Shown here: positions 40,161 through 49,514 of the stretch, piece by piece
Position numbering within the stretch: the stretch's first letter is position 1
Layout: each line of letters starts with the position of its first letter
NCBI RefSeq assembly: GCF_039531105.1
Contig: NZ_BAAAPK010000001.1
Coordinates: forward strand, 1,550,001-1,614,000
DNA: 64,000 nucleotides
From: Microbacterium lacus
Lineage (GTDB): Bacteria > Actinomycetota > Actinomycetes > Actinomycetales > Microbacteriaceae
Direction: 5' to 3'
Program-made: the position numbers and the translations under genes
The notes under the pieces: generated by a model
What the model was told of the DNA's origin: nothing
The model's database searches: none
Seen by the model: only the letters and a program-made list of their open reading frames with translations

Positions 40161-41588
40161 ATGATCAGACCCGACCTGAGCCTCCCCATCCCCGAGCACA
40201 TCGGCGCCGCCCACTTCATCGGAATCGGCGGATCCGGCATGTCCGGCCTCGCGCGCATGTTCCTGGAGCGCGGCATCCGCGTCTCGGGATCGGATCGCGC
40301 GGACAGTCAGGCTCTGCAGGATCTCGCGGCCCTCGGTGCCACCGTCCACGTCGGCCATGACGCCGCGAACCTCGGCGATGCCGACACGGTGATCCACACG
40401 GGGGCGATCTGGCCGGAGAACCCCGAGTTCGTCCTCGCGAAAGAACGCGGGATGCCGGTCATCCACCGTTCGCAGGCGCTGTACTGGCTGATCGGCGGCC
40501 GCCGGCTCGTCTCGGTCGCGGGAGCCCACGGCAAGACGACGTCGACCGGGATGATCGTCACCGCGCTGCGGGAGCTCGACGAGAACCCCACGTTCGTCAA
40601 CGGCGGCGTGATCGCCCAGTTGGGCGTGTCCAGCGCCACGGGAGCCGACGACCTGTTCGTGATCGAAGCCGACGAGTCCGACGGAACGTTCCTGCTCTAC
40701 GACACGTCGATCGCCCTCATCACGAACGTCGACCCCGACCACCTCGACCACTACGGCAGCGACGACGCGTTCATCGACGCGTTCGCCACGTTCGCGAACC
40801 GCGCCCGCGAGGCGGTCGTCATCTCGTCCGATGACCCCGGGGCGCGCACCGTCACCGAACGACTCGTCCACGAGCGCATCGTGACGTTCGGTCAGGCGTT
40901 GGATGCGGACGTGCGGGTGAGCGGCATCCGCACCGACGGTCCGGTCTCGTTCACCCTCACGCACGAGGGCGTCGATGCGCCGATGCGCCTTGCCGTCCCC
41001 GGCGCGCACAATGCGATCAACGCGGCCGGTGCCGTCGCGGTGCTCCTCACCCTCGGCCACGGGCTCGCCGACGCCGTCCGCGCGGTGGAGGGTTTCGAGG
41101 GGACGGTGCGCCGGTTCGAACTGCACGGCGTCCAGCGCGGCGTGAGCGTGTTCGACGACTACGCACACCACCCGACCGAGGTCGCGGCGGCGCTCGAGGC
41201 CGCGCGCACCGTGATCGGCGACGGCCGGATCATCGCGATCCAGCAGCCCCACACGTATTCGCGCACGCAGCAGATGTACCGCGAGTTCGCTGAGGTGCTC
41301 GAGACGCACGCGGACCACACCGTGATGCTCGACGTCTACGGGGCGCGCGAGGATCCGGTTCCCGGGGTGACCGGCGAACTCGTCTCGAACGCCTTCGCCG
41401 ACCCCGCCCACGTGCACTTCGTGGCCGACTGGCAGCAGGCGGCCGACTACACCGCGTCCGTTGCGCGCGAGGGCGACTACGTCATCACGCTCGGCTGCGG
41501 CAACGTGTACCAGATCATCCCGCAGGTGCTCGAGGCGCTCGCGAGCACCCCGACCGCCCGAGCAGCCGCGCCCGACGCGGCGGAGTGA
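40161..41588 (+). CDS. murC: UDP-N-acetylmuramate--L-alanine ligase
   Basis: A 475-residue Mur ligase, the first step of stem-peptide addition in the cytoplasm. [21 protein letters not shown] is the MurC nucleotide-fold signature, [15 protein letters not shown] is the P-loop with the MurC-specific AHGKTT, and [13 protein letters not shown] and [11 protein letters not shown] form the metal site. The C-terminal domain has [12 protein letters not shown] and QPHTYSRTQ. Genes ftsQ and ftsZ follow. A -10 hexamer 9 nt before the ATG suggests an internal, leaderless promoter. Confidence 0.96.
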   Translation: MIRPDLSLPIPEHIGAAHFIGIGGSGMSGLARMFLERGIRVSGSDRADSQALQDLAALGATVHVGHDAANLGDADTVIHTGAIWPENPEFVLAKERGMPVIHRSQALYWLIGGRRLVSVAGAHGKTTSTGMIVTALRELDENPTFVNGGVIAQLGVSSATGADDLFVIEADESDGTFLLYDTSIALITNVDPDHLDHYGSDDAFIDAFATFANRAREAVVISSDDPGARTVTERLVHERIVTFGQALDADVRVSGIRTDGPVSFTLTHEGVDAPMRLAVPGAHNAINAAGAVAVLLTLGHGLADAVRAVEGFEGTVRRFELHGVQRGVSVFDDYAHHPTEVAAALEAARTVIGDGRIIAIQQPHTYSRTQQMYREFAEVLETHADHTVMLDVYGAREDPVPGVTGELVSNAFADPAHVHFVADWQQAADYTASVAREGDYVITLGCGNVYQIIPQVLEALASTPTARAAAPDAAE

Positions 41589-41594
41589 CCGCCG

Positions 41595-42623
41595 TTGCGC
41601 CGCCCACCGCCGCTGCCGCCGTCGGGGACGACCGCGGGTCCGGCGTCGACGACCGGCCGGGAGACCCGTCCCACGCACGACGATGAGCAGACGGATGCCG
41701 CTCCCGCCGCACCGGGGCCGAGTGAGGAGCCTGCGGCGGTCGCGCCGGTCATCCCCCTGACCGTTCCGCTCGCCTCTGCCGGCATGCAGCGCCCTGCGGG
41801 TCTGCCGACGTCCGCGGAGCAGCCGATCGAGCAGGCCCCCGACGATGCCGGAGACGAGGAGATCGGCATCCGCGAGGTCTGGTCGGCCGCGCGGGCGCGC
41901 CGGAAGGCTCTGCGGGCCGAGGTGCGGCGCTTCACCGGGCGGCAGAGGAGACGGCGCCTCCTCTGGGCGGGGGCAGCGGCATCCGTCGTGCTGCTCGTCC
42001 TGACGACGCTCGGCGCGGCGTACAGTCCGCTCTTCGCCGTCGAGCAGATCCGGATCGTCGGTACCGAGAACCTGGACACCCTTGCGGTGGAGAAGGCGCT
42101 GTCGGATCAGATCGGGACACCGTTGCCGCGTGTCGACGAGAGTGCCGTCAAGGCGGCACTCGTCGCCTTCCCCCTGGTCGAGTCGTACTCGCTCGAGGCC
42201 CGCCCGCCGCACGAACTGATCGTGCGGATCGTCGAGCGGACACCGATCGGTCTCGTCCAGACCCGGGCCGGGTACACCCTCGTGGACGCGGCCGGCGTCG
42301 CGCTGTCGACGACCGAGACACCGGCAGCGGGTCGCCCGCTGCTGACGGTCGAGGGGGGGACGCGGTCGAAGGCCTTCACCTCCGTCGGTCAGGTCATGCG
42401 ATCGCTGCCGTCGTCGATCCTCGCGCAGGTGACGGCCGTGTCCGCTTCCACGCCGGATGACGTCACCCTCACTCTCGGCGACTCGAACGCGCAGGTGGTG
42501 TGGGGGAGCGCCGAGGATTCGGCATTGAAGGCTGTCACGCTCGAGAAGATCATGGCGGCGCGGCCGCCCGCCACGGTGAGCGTCTACGACGTGTCCTCGC
42601 CGAGCGCGATCGTCGTCCGCTGA
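41595..42623 (+). CDS. ftsQ: Cell division protein FtsQ/DivIB
   Basis: Up to 342 residues if it starts at TTG 41595, 6 nt after the murC stop; there is no clear ribosome site and the next in-frame ATG is codon 64, so the start is uncertain. The first 110 residues are low-complexity and cytoplasmic. One transmembrane helix (LLWAGAAASVVLLVLTTLGAAY) leads into a POTRA domain (FAVEQIRIVGTENLDTLAVEKAL) and the FtsQ domain (VERTPIGLVQTRAGYTLVDAAGV). FtsQ recruits FtsL-FtsB at the septum. Position between murC and ftsZ confirms the call. Confidence 0.92.
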   Translation: MRRPPPLPPSGTTAGPASTTGRETRPTHDDEQTDAAPAAPGPSEEPAAVAPVIPLTVPLASAGMQRPAGLPTSAEQPIEQAPDDAGDEEIGIREVWSAARARRKALRAEVRRFTGRQRRRRLLWAGAAASVVLLVLTTLGAAYSPLFAVEQIRIVGTENLDTLAVEKALSDQIGTPLPRVDESAVKAALVAFPLVESYSLEARPPHELIVRIVERTPIGLVQTRAGYTLVDAAGVALSTTETPAAGRPLLTVEGGTRSKAFTSVGQVMRSLPSSILAQVTAVSASTPDDVTLTLGDSNAQVVWGSAEDSALKAVTLEKIMAARPPATVSVYDVSSPSAIVVR

Positions 42624-42723
42624 CCCGATCTCAGCCCCGCGCGGACGGGTTCTGGAGACGATGTCGCGACACGCCGCGACGATCCCCGCCGCGGGTCGGC
42701 GTCCGCATACTTTCGACCCAGAG

Positions 42724-42744
42724 GAATTGCATACCGGGCAATTC
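42724..42744. promoter_or_regulatory. AT-rich inverted repeat in the ftsZ promoter region
   Basis: GAATTGC (42724-42730) and GCAATTC (42738-42744) are perfect 7-bp arms with a 7-bp centre (ATACCGG). The surrounding stretch to about 42765 is the most A/T-rich sequence of the cluster. It includes TTGCAT and several TA-containing hexamers that could form the promoter. The ftsZ start is 75 bp downstream. Confidence 0.55.
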
Positions 42745-42818
42745 TTTAAGCCTCTAGATGAGGTTGAAGGTTTCACACCACGTGATTCCACCAGGGCGCA
42801 GCACAGACGGAGGCCGGC

Positions 42819-43967
42819 ATGAGCCAGAACCAGAACTACCTCGCGGTGATCAAGGTCGTGGGTGTCGGCGGCGGCGGCGTCAACGCCGTCAACCGCATGA
42901 TCGAACTCGGCCTTCGCGGCGTGGAGTTCATCGCGGTCAACACCGACGCGCAGGCTCTGCTCATGAGCGACGCCGACGTCAAGCTCGACGTCGGCCGGGA
43001 GCTCACGCGCGGCCTCGGTGCCGGCGCCGACCCCGAGGTGGGGCGCCGCGCCGCGGAAGACCACGCGGAAGAGATCGAAGAGGCGCTGCGCGGCGCCGAC
43101 ATGGTCTTCGTGACCGCGGGCGAGGGCGGCGGTACCGGTACCGGCGGTGCGCCCGTCGTCGCCAAGATCGCGAAGTCGATCGGTGCGCTCACGATCGGCG
43201 TCGTGACCAAGCCCTTCTCCTTCGAGGGCCGTCGCCGTCAGAGCCAGGCCGAGACCGGCGTTGCGAAGCTCAAGGAAGAGGTCGACACCCTCATCGTGGT
43301 GCCGAACGACCGACTGCTGGAGATCAGCGACCGCGGCATCAGCATGATCGAGGCGTTCGCCACGGCCGACCAGGTGCTCCTCGCCGGTGTGCAGGGCATC
43401 ACGGACCTCATCACCACTCCCGGTCTGATCAACCTCGACTTCGCCGACGTGAAGTCGGTCATGCAGGGCGCCGGTTCGGCGCTCATGGGTATCGGGTCCG
43501 CGCGCGGTGCAGACCGCGCCATCAAGGCCGCCGAACTCGCGGTCGAGTCCCCGCTGCTCGAGGCGAGCATCGAAGGTGCGCACGGCGTGCTGCTGTCGAT
43601 CCAGGGCGGGTCCAACCTGGGCATCTTCGAGATCAACGACGCTGCGCAGCTGGTGAAGGAGGCCGCGCACCCCGAGGCCAACATCATCTTCGGAACCGTG
43701 ATCGACGACACTCTCGGCGACGAGGTCCGCGTCACCGTGATCGCGGCGGGCTTCGACAACGGCGAGCCCACGCTGCGCGTCGAGCCGATGGGCGCCGCCC
43801 GCGTCGTCAGCGCGCCGGTCGTGCCTGCCACTCCCGCGGCGGACGCCGCGAAGGAGCCGGCGCCGCGCGAGACCGAGCCCGTTCCGGTGGGTGCCGCCGT
43901 CCCTGACTCGAGCTACGACTCGGCGTTCGGTGACGACGACCTCGACATCCCCGACTTCCTCAAGTAA
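42819..43967 (+). CDS. ftsZ: Cell division protein FtsZ
   Basis: A 382-residue tubulin-like GTPase that forms the division ring. [18 protein letters not shown] starts the nucleotide fold, [19 protein letters not shown] is the tubulin signature GGGTGTG, and [12 protein letters not shown] and [15 protein letters not shown] (T7 loop) complete the active site. A short acidic linker ends with the C-terminal peptide [11 protein letters not shown], which binds SepF. ACGGAGGCCGGC gives a good ribosome site. The 195-bp upstream gap carries its own promoter region and an inverted repeat. Confidence 0.98.
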   Translation: MSQNQNYLAVIKVVGVGGGGVNAVNRMIELGLRGVEFIAVNTDAQALLMSDADVKLDVGRELTRGLGAGADPEVGRRAAEDHAEEIEEALRGADMVFVTAGEGGGTGTGGAPVVAKIAKSIGALTIGVVTKPFSFEGRRRQSQAETGVAKLKEEVDTLIVVPNDRLLEISDRGISMIEAFATADQVLLAGVQGITDLITTPGLINLDFADVKSVMQGAGSALMGIGSARGADRAIKAAELAVESPLLEASIEGAHGVLLSIQGGSNLGIFEINDAAQLVKEAAHPEANIIFGTVIDDTLGDEVRVTVIAAGFDNGEPTLRVEPMGAARVVSAPVVPATPAADAAKEPAPRETEPVPVGAAVPDSSYDSAFGDDDLDIPDFLK

Positions 43968-43982
43968 CCCGTCAGGACGAGC

Positions 43983-44666
43983 GTGGAGCTTGCCGCACGA
44001 CTCGCACAGGTCGACGCCGGGATCGAGGCTGCCGCACACGCGGCAGGCCGCGATCCCGCGTCCATCACGCGGATCGTCGTGACGAAGTTCCACCCGCCTG
44101 CTCTCGTCGAAGAGCTGTACGCGCTCGGTGTCCGAGATGTCGGGGAGAACCGACAGCAGGAGCTCTCCGAGAAGACGGCGGCGCTGAGCGCCCTGGGCGA
44201 TCTGCGATGGCATTTCATCGGGCAGGCGCAGACCAACAAGGCGAAGGCGATCAGGGCGGCGGCATCCGTCGTGCACTCCGTCGACCGTCCGCGCATCGCG
44301 GACGCACTGGATGCCGCGGCGACGGCGGAGTCGCCCGTGCTGGACGTCCTGATCCAGGTGAACCTCACCGACGATGCCGGCCGCGGGGGCGTCGCGCCCG
44401 ACGAGCTCGAGCGTCTCGCCGACCACGTGAGCGGATGCGGAACCCTGCGCCTGCGCGGGGTGATGGCCGTCGCGCCGTTGGGGGAGGACCCTGCCCCGGC
44501 GTTCTCGCGGCTCGCCGACTACTCCGCGCGCGTCCGTGCCGTCGCCGCCGACGCCACGTGGATCTCGGCCGGGATGACCGCCGATTTCCCACAGGCGATC
44601 GCCGCGGGCGCGACACACCTACGTATCGGGTCGGCAATCACCGGCCCGAGGCCGATACCCGGTTAA
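43983..44666 (+). CDS. YggS family pyridoxal phosphate homeostasis protein
   Basis: A 227-residue PLP-binding protein (fold type III, single domain) starting at GTG 43983, 15 nt after ftsZ. IVVTKFHPPALVEELYALGVRDVGENR holds the lysine that binds PLP. HFIGQAQTNKAKAI and the C-terminal AGMTADFPQAIAAGATHLRIGSAI match the family, with Gln replacing the more common Leu in HFIGxLQ. The family buffers PLP rather than acting as an enzyme. It is conserved between ftsZ and sepF in actinomycetes (Rv2148c). Confidence 0.92.
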   Translation: MELAARLAQVDAGIEAAAHAAGRDPASITRIVVTKFHPPALVEELYALGVRDVGENRQQELSEKTAALSALGDLRWHFIGQAQTNKAKAIRAAASVVHSVDRPRIADALDAAATAESPVLDVLIQVNLTDDAGRGGVAPDELERLADHVSGCGTLRLRGVMAVAPLGEDPAPAFSRLADYSARVRAVAADATWISAGMTADFPQAIAAGATHLRIGSAITGPRPIPG

Positions 44667-44711
44667 CCTCGAAACACGACCACTCAGAGCATGAGTCAGC
44701 AGGAGGATGCG

Positions 44712-45170
44712 ATGTCGAACCCATTGAAGAAGACCATGGTCTACCTCGGTCTCGCCGACGAGGAAGAGGTCTACGTAGAGCCCGCTTCCCAGCCGGCTGC
44801 CCGCAAGACCACCACGATCGAGAAGGCCGCTCCGGTGACCCCCATCCACCGCCCCGCCGTCGTCCGCCAGGTGACCCCGGCATCCATCAGCGAGATCCTC
44901 ACCGTGCACCCCAAGCAGTATCGGGACGCGCAGGTCATCGCCGAGAACTTCCGCGAGGGCATCCCCGTCATCATCAACCTGTCGCAGATGAGCGACGCCG
45001 ACGCACGTCGTCTGATCGACTTCGCCAGTGGCCTGTCGCTCGGGCTCTACGGCCGTATCGAGCGCGTCACGAGCAAGGTGTTCCTGCTCTCGCCCGAGAA
45101 CGTCGCGGTCTCCGGCGACGGCGCCGTGGCGCAGGCGGACCCCGAGTCCGTCCCGTTCGCGCAGGGCTAG
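44712..45170 (+). CDS. sepF: Cell division protein SepF
   Basis: About 152 residues from ATG 44712, which has CAGGAGGATGCG upstream; the ATG 21 nt earlier lacks a ribosome site. The N-terminal membrane-binding helix [19 protein letters not shown] is followed by a variable linker, and then the SepF core: [47 protein letters not shown] and [12 protein letters not shown]. SepF anchors FtsZ filaments to the membrane in actinobacteria, which lack FtsA and ZipA. Confidence 0.95.
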   Translation: MSNPLKKTMVYLGLADEEEVYVEPASQPAARKTTTIEKAAPVTPIHRPAVVRQVTPASISEILTVHPKQYRDAQVIAENFREGIPVIINLSQMSDADARRLIDFASGLSLGLYGRIERVTSKVFLLSPENVAVSGDGAVAQADPESVPFAQG

Positions 45171-45183
45171 TACGACGCGCTGA

Positions 45184-45189
45184 TACGAT
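45184..45189 (+). promoter_or_regulatory. -10 element for the yggT gene (leaderless)
   Basis: TACGAT, ending 6 nt before the GTG at 45196, just after the sepF stop. Confidence 0.5.
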
Positions 45190-45195
45190 CGTTCT

Positions 45196-45495
45196 GTGAA
45201 CATCGTCGGCGCGATTGCCACGATCCTCAATAGCCTCCTCCTGCTTTTCGTGATCGTGCTCCTGGTGCGGCTCGTGCTCGACTGGATCCCGTTCTTCAAC
45301 CGGGAATGGCGTCCTCGCGGCGCGGGACTGGTGGCTGCGGAGATCGTCTATACGGTCACCGACCCACCGATCAAGATGTTCCGTCGCTTCATCCCGCCCC
45401 TGCGGGTCGGCGGGATCGGCATCGACTTCGGCTTCACGCTGACGATGCTCCTGTGCTTCGTCCTGCTGGCGGTCACGCGCGCGTTCATGCGCTGA
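45196..45495 (+). CDS. YggT family membrane protein
   Basis: A 99-residue protein with two transmembrane helices (ILNSLLLLFVIVLLVRLVLD and DFGFTLTMLLCFVLLAVTRA) joined by a loop containing the family motif YTVTDPPIKMFRRFIPPLRVGGIGIDF. It corresponds to Rv2146c and sits between sepF and divIVA in most actinomycetes. Its function is not settled; osmotic tolerance and division links have been proposed. GTG 45196 follows a -10-like TACGAT by 6 nt. Confidence 0.92.
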   Translation: MNIVGAIATILNSLLLLFVIVLLVRLVLDWIPFFNREWRPRGAGLVAAEIVYTVTDPPIKMFRRFIPPLRVGGIGIDFGFTLTMLLCFVLLAVTRAFMR

Positions 45496-45623
45496 CGGCG
45501 GAGCATACCGGCCTTCGACACCTCCGTGAGGCGCGGCTATGCTTGCCTGGTACGACCGCCGGCCATCGGCGGAGCGGCCCCCGACATCGGCCAGCGACCA
45601 GAGCGCCCGAAAGAGGTACCACC

Positions 45624-46223
45624 ATGGCATTGACCCCCGATGACGTCGTCACCAAGCAGTTCCAGCACGTCCGGTTCAAGGAAGGCTTCGACCCGGACGA
45701 GGTGGACGACTTCCTCGACGAGATCGTCGTCGAGTGGCGCAAGACGATCGCCGAGAACGACGAGCTGAAGGCGAAGCTGGCTGCGTACGAGTCCGGTTCC
45801 GAGGCTCCCGCCGAGGCGCCCGCCGCCGCTGAGGTCGTCGAAGAGACGCCCGCTCCGGTCGCCGCGGTGCCCGCTGCCGAGTCCGGCACGGCCCCCGCCG
45901 CAGCGAGCGCCGGAATCATCGAGCTCGCGCAGCGTCTGCACGATGAGCACGTCGCAGAGGGCATCGCGCAGCGCGACAAGCTCATCGCGGACGCCCAGTC
46001 GCAGGCGGCGTCGATCATCTCGGAGGCCGAGACGAAGGGCCGCGAGGAGATCGCACGCCTGGATAAGGAGCGCGCGAGCCTGGAGGGTCGCATCACCGAG
46101 CTGCGCAACTTTGAGCGCGACTACCGCGCACAGCTGCGCGGCTACATCGAGGGCAAGCTGCGGGACCTCGAGACCACGGGCACCAACTCCGGCTCGACCC
46201 CGGTCTCGGCCATCGGCCTCTAG
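45624..46223 (+). CDS. divIVA: DivIVA/Wag31 polar growth protein
   Basis: A 199-residue coiled-coil protein. The conserved N-terminal membrane-binding domain MALTPDDVVTKQFQHVRFKEGFDPDEVDDFLDEI is complete. An Ala/Pro/Glu-rich linker (residues 55-95) precedes a long coiled coil (about 98-185, IIELAQRLHDEHVAEG to YIEGKLRDLE). The protein gathers at curved membrane and directs polar cell-wall growth. The linker has threonines that a PASTA kinase could phosphorylate, as in Mycobacterium (inference). AAAGAGGTACCACC precedes the ATG. lspA follows after 7 nt. Confidence 0.95.
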   Translation: MALTPDDVVTKQFQHVRFKEGFDPDEVDDFLDEIVVEWRKTIAENDELKAKLAAYESGSEAPAEAPAAAEVVEETPAPVAAVPAAESGTAPAAASAGIIELAQRLHDEHVAEGIAQRDKLIADAQSQAASIISEAETKGREEIARLDKERASLEGRITELRNFERDYRAQLRGYIEGKLRDLETTGTNSGSTPVSAIGL

Positions 46224-46230
46224 GCCGGTC

Positions 46231-46830
46231 TTGACAGGCCGAGCCCCCCTGCACAAGGCGGCGGCCGGTGCCGTCGTCGCGATCCTCGCGGCGACGGTGC
46301 TGGCCGCCGACCAGTTCACGAAGTACCTCGCGATCGACAACCTCCCGCCCGAGCAGGCGGTGAAGATCCTGGGTGACTTCCTCATCTTCTATCTCGTCCG
46401 CAATCCGGGGGCGGCGTTCTCCCTCGGCGAGGGCGTCACGTGGATCTTCACGATCGCCCTCGCCGTCGTCGCGGTCGTGATCGTGTGGCTCGCCGCCACG
46501 CGACTGCGCTCGCGCCTCTGGGCCGTCGTGCTCGGTCTGCTCCTCGGTGGTGTGCTGGGCAACCTCACCGATCGCGCATTCCGCCAGCCGGGGTTCCCCG
46601 TCGGCCACGTCGTCGACTTCATCAACACTCCGTGGATGATGCCGGCGATCTACAACGTGGCCGACATCTTCATCGTGACGATGATGATCTCCGTCGCGCT
46701 GCTCGTCCTCATCGGCCTCCGACTGGACGGCACGCGAGAAGTCCGGGCGGCGAAGGACGGTCGGCCCGAGGACGGTCTGACCGAGGACGCCGCGGCGCCC
46801 GTCGACGGTCGTCCCGACGCGGATCGCTGA
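46231..46830 (+). CDS. lspA: Lipoprotein signal peptidase (signal peptidase II)
   Basis: About 199 residues from a TTG at 46231, 7 nt after the divIVA stop; no ATG or GTG fits better. The enzyme cleaves prolipoproteins after lipidation. Four transmembrane helices are visible. [14 protein letters not shown], the NPGAAFSL motif, GNLTDRAF with the first catalytic Asp, VVDFINTP and YNVADIFI with the second Asp are all present. The last 45 residues are a charged, low-complexity tail. Substrates in this window include CtaC and the murG-murC lipoprotein. Confidence 0.93.
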   Translation: MTGRAPLHKAAAGAVVAILAATVLAADQFTKYLAIDNLPPEQAVKILGDFLIFYLVRNPGAAFSLGEGVTWIFTIALAVVAVVIVWLAATRLRSRLWAVVLGLLLGGVLGNLTDRAFRQPGFPVGHVVDFINTPWMMPAIYNVADIFIVTMMISVALLVLIGLRLDGTREVRAAKDGRPEDGLTEDAAAPVDGRPDADR

Positions 46831-46831
46831 C

Positions 46832-47752
46832 GTGGACTCGCGGACGCTGCCCGTTCCGGACGGGCTCGACGGCGCGCGAGTCGACGCCGCCCTGGCGAAG
46901 ATGCTCGGCTTCTCGCGGACGTTCGCCGCAGAGGTGGCCGACGCCGGCGGCGTCGTGATGGACGGCCGCGTCCTCACCAAGTCCGATCGCCTCCATGGCG
47001 GATCCTGGCTCGAGGTGACGTGGCAGCCGAAAGAGGAGCCGCGTGTGGTTCCGCTCGCCGTGCCGGACCTCGGGATCGTCTACGAGGACGACGAGATCGT
47101 CGTCGTCGACAAGCCCGCCGGCGTCGCCGCCCACCCCTCACTCGGCTGGGAGGGTCCGACCGTCCTCGGGGCGCTGGCTGCCGGGGGAGTCCGCGTGGCC
47201 ACGACGGGGGCGGCCGAGCGGCAGGGAATCGTCCACCGCCTCGACGTCGGCACGAGCGGTCTCATGGTGGTCGCGAAGACGGAACGGGCCTACACCGCGC
47301 TCAAGCGCGCCTTCAAGGAGCGCGAGGTCGAGAAGATCTACCACGCGGTCGTGCAGGGCCACCCCGATCCGCTCGCCGGAACGATCGACGCGCCCATCGG
47401 TCGGCATCCGTCCCACTCCTGGAAGTTCGCCGTCACGCCCGACGGCAAGGACTCCGTCACCCATTACGAGACACTCGAGGCCTTCCGACGCGCGGCGCTC
47501 CTGGAGATCCACCTCGAGACGGGGCGCACGCACCAGATCCGAGTGCACATGGCCGCCCATCGGCATCCGTGCGTGGGGGATCCGCTGTACGGCGGCGACC
47601 CGACCCTCGCCGCCCGGCTCGGCCTGACCCGTCAGTGGCTGCATGCTCGGCAGCTGTTGTTCCTGCATCCGGCGACGGGCGAGCAGGTCACCTTCACATC
47701 GGAGTACCCGGCCGACCTGGCGTCCGCGCTGGAGATCCTTCGCGCGGACTGA
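46832..47752 (+). CDS. rluD: RluA/RluD family pseudouridine synthase
   Basis: A 306-residue enzyme beginning at GTG 46832, one base after the lspA stop. An N-terminal S4-like domain ([35 protein letters not shown]) binds RNA. The catalytic domain has [13 protein letters not shown] and [16 protein letters not shown] with the catalytic Asp. [27 protein letters not shown] is the family C-terminal motif. It isomerises uridines in 23S rRNA; the exact site is inferred from the RluD-like length. Partnering lspA and rluD is usual in bacteria. Confidence 0.93.
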   Translation: MDSRTLPVPDGLDGARVDAALAKMLGFSRTFAAEVADAGGVVMDGRVLTKSDRLHGGSWLEVTWQPKEEPRVVPLAVPDLGIVYEDDEIVVVDKPAGVAAHPSLGWEGPTVLGALAAGGVRVATTGAAERQGIVHRLDVGTSGLMVVAKTERAYTALKRAFKEREVEKIYHAVVQGHPDPLAGTIDAPIGRHPSHSWKFAVTPDGKDSVTHYETLEAFRRAALLEIHLETGRTHQIRVHMAAHRHPCVGDPLYGGDPTLAARLGLTRQWLHARQLLFLHPATGEQVTFTSEYPADLASALEILRAD

Positions 47753-47765
47753 TGCGGCGGTGAAC

Positions 47766-47802
47766 AGAGGGTGTCGGCGGATCGTCTCCGCCGACACCCT
47801 CT
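47766..47802. terminator. Bidirectional terminator between rluD and the first esterase gene
   Basis: AGAGGGTGTCGGCGGA and TCCGCCGACACCCTCT form a perfect 16-bp stem with a 5-nt loop (TCGTC). It lies between the convergent stops at 47752 and 47812. It marks the end of the dcw transcript and the edge of the accessory block. Confidence 0.85.
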
Positions 47803-47811
47803 TGTGCGGTG

Positions 47812-49347
47812 TTACTGCCAGTAACTCAGGTTGGAGATGATCTGGTCAGCGACCGTCTTCATCGCCGCAGCCTGGTCCTGGGGAACCACGCCGTTGGCTG
47901 CGAACCGCGACAGCTGGTCCTCGAAGCGCTTCACGTAGTCCAGCGCGCCGGCGGAATCGCCTTCGACAATGTCGTTCCAGCCCTTCTCGAGCTTGACCGT
48001 GAGCGCGTTCTTCGTGCCCTTGTGCGTCGCAGACCCGGCGACCGCATTGATGAGCTGCGTGAACTCGTCTGCCATGAATGCATCCTGCTGCCACACGTAA
48101 TCGCGAGCGAAGACCGTGAACAACTGGTTCCACGCGTTGAAGTCGTGCGCCCCGGCGACCGTCGTGTTCTCGACGAACGCGACCTCGTCCAGCGCAGCGA
48201 CCTGACCCGCATTCGGAAGACCGAAGTCCCAGGCACCGCCACCGTAGTGGATGTACGGTTTGTCGATGTTCGCCGTTGCCGGGGTCACACTGATGCCACC
48301 GCTCCACGGACCCCAGTATCCGAAGTACGTGGCGTCGTACCGGATCAGACCCTGCGTGACGATCGATCCCGCCGAGAGGCCGGCGAACGCGCGGTCGATC
48401 GGCCTGGTCGAGACGTTGTAGTTGCTCTCGACGAACGGGACGACGACTTCGCGCAGGTTGGGGTAGCCCTGGTTGGCCGCACCGAGGTAGTTGGTGTTGG
48501 CCGTGATGACCACCGCCGGTTCGGTCGTGCCGTCCTGGATCAGGTTGTCCATGATGACCGGCACGTCGCCCATGTTCATCCAGTCGGACTGATCCTGGCC
48601 GCCGCCGTGCTCCATGTAGATGGTCTTGTAGGGTTCGGCCCGGTCGGGGTCGTAGCCCGGGGGCAGGTAGACGCCCAGCGTGCGGCCGGTCTGGTTCGGG
48701 ATCGCGATCGGGACGTAGCTCCACTCGCCCTTCGGGGAGTCCGCCCGCTCATTCTCGATCTGGCGCGCCTCCAGCGGTCCGAAGTTCTGCTTCGCGGCGT
48801 CGTACGGCACGAACACCTTGTTGAACGCGCGACGTGCGGGGAACGCGATGCCGTCCGGAGCGAAGATGGGCGAGTTCGCCGGATCGGCAAGCCATGCGTT
48901 GGTGTTGTTGTTCACGTAGAACCAGTACTGGTTGGCACCCGCCGCGAGGGGCACGCTCGTGTACCAGCAGCCGTCGCCGACGCTGGTCATCTCCACGTCG
49001 TACCCCCCACCCCCGCGCATGAGACCCGGCTTGTACTCGTAGGGCGTGTAGACCTTCGTGTCCGAGGTGTCCGCCCAGTTGCGAAGCATGATGTCCGCGA
49101 CGAACCGCACGCTGGTCGCGTCCGGGTTGCAGTACACGAAGTGACCGGTGTAGCCGGTCGGGGAGCTCGGGTCGGCGACCACCGTCGGCCCGGGCGGGTA
49201 CTCGGCTGCGGCCTGGGCAGCCACCGCCGACGATCCGAGCACGATCGTCGCCGCGACCGTGACCGTGGCGATCGGGCGCCAGTAGCGACCGCGCGTGCGG
49301 GCGCTGCGCCCGCCCGCTTCCGATTCGCTGGTTTGCAGAATTGTCAT
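47812..49347 (-). CDS. Secreted carbohydrate esterase (CE1/esterase D type) with C-terminal FIMAH-like domain
   Basis: About 511 residues, taking the ATG at 49347 (AAGGAGG 7 nt upstream) over the adjacent GTG. A signal peptide (IATVTVAATIVLGSSAVAAQA) is cleaved near residue 45. An early-set beta domain comes first (TSVRFVADIMLRNWADT, YWFYVNNNTNAWL). The alpha/beta-hydrolase core carries TLGVYLPPGYDP, the oxyanion region EHGGGQDQSDWM, the nucleophile elbow GLSAGS, and GAHDFNAW supplying the histidine. The layout is that of feruloyl/acetyl xylan esterases. The C-terminal 75 residues (NALTVKLEKGWNDIVEGDSAGAL) resemble FIMAH. Paralogous to the 49515 gene. Substrate unproven. Confidence 0.82.
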   Translation of the reverse strand: MTILQTSESEAGGRSARTRGRYWRPIATVTVAATIVLGSSAVAAQAAAEYPPGPTVVADPSSPTGYTGHFVYCNPDATSVRFVADIMLRNWADTSDTKVYTPYEYKPGLMRGGGGYDVEMTSVGDGCWYTSVPLAAGANQYWFYVNNNTNAWLADPANSPIFAPDGIAFPARRAFNKVFVPYDAAKQNFGPLEARQIENERADSPKGEWSYVPIAIPNQTGRTLGVYLPPGYDPDRAEPYKTIYMEHGGGQDQSDWMNMGDVPVIMDNLIQDGTTEPAVVITANTNYLGAANQGYPNLREVVVPFVESNYNVSTRPIDRAFAGLSAGSIVTQGLIRYDATYFGYWGPWSGGISVTPATANIDKPYIHYGGGAWDFGLPNAGQVAALDEVAFVENTTVAGAHDFNAWNQLFTVFARDYVWQQDAFMADEFTQLINAVAGSATHKGTKNALTVKLEKGWNDIVEGDSAGALDYVKRFEDQLSRFAANGVVPQDQAAAMKTVADQIISNLSYWQ

Positions 49348-49416
49348 CACCGTTCCTCCTTGAAAGGGATTCGAACGACGGAGTTGGGGACCCGTCGCGG
49401 CCAGAGTATTAGAAGC

Positions 49417-49455
49417 TTTACGACGTTGTAAAGGAATTTCTTACGACGTTGTAAA
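49417..49455. promoter_or_regulatory. Two LacI-type operators upstream of the first esterase gene
   Basis: TTTACGACGTTGTAAA at 49417-49432 and cTTACGACGTTGTAAA at 49440-49455, 23 bp apart. Each is a near-palindrome (TTTAC/GTAAA arms, one symmetric mismatch). The pair is A/T-rich against the local sequence. It lies 70-108 bp upstream of the esterase start and just after the stop-side end of the next gene. Confidence 0.75.
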
Positions 49456-49514
49456 TGACAGGGGTGCCAGCAGATCGCGTGACCTGCAGGCACCCCGATC
49501 CGAGTGATGAGGAC

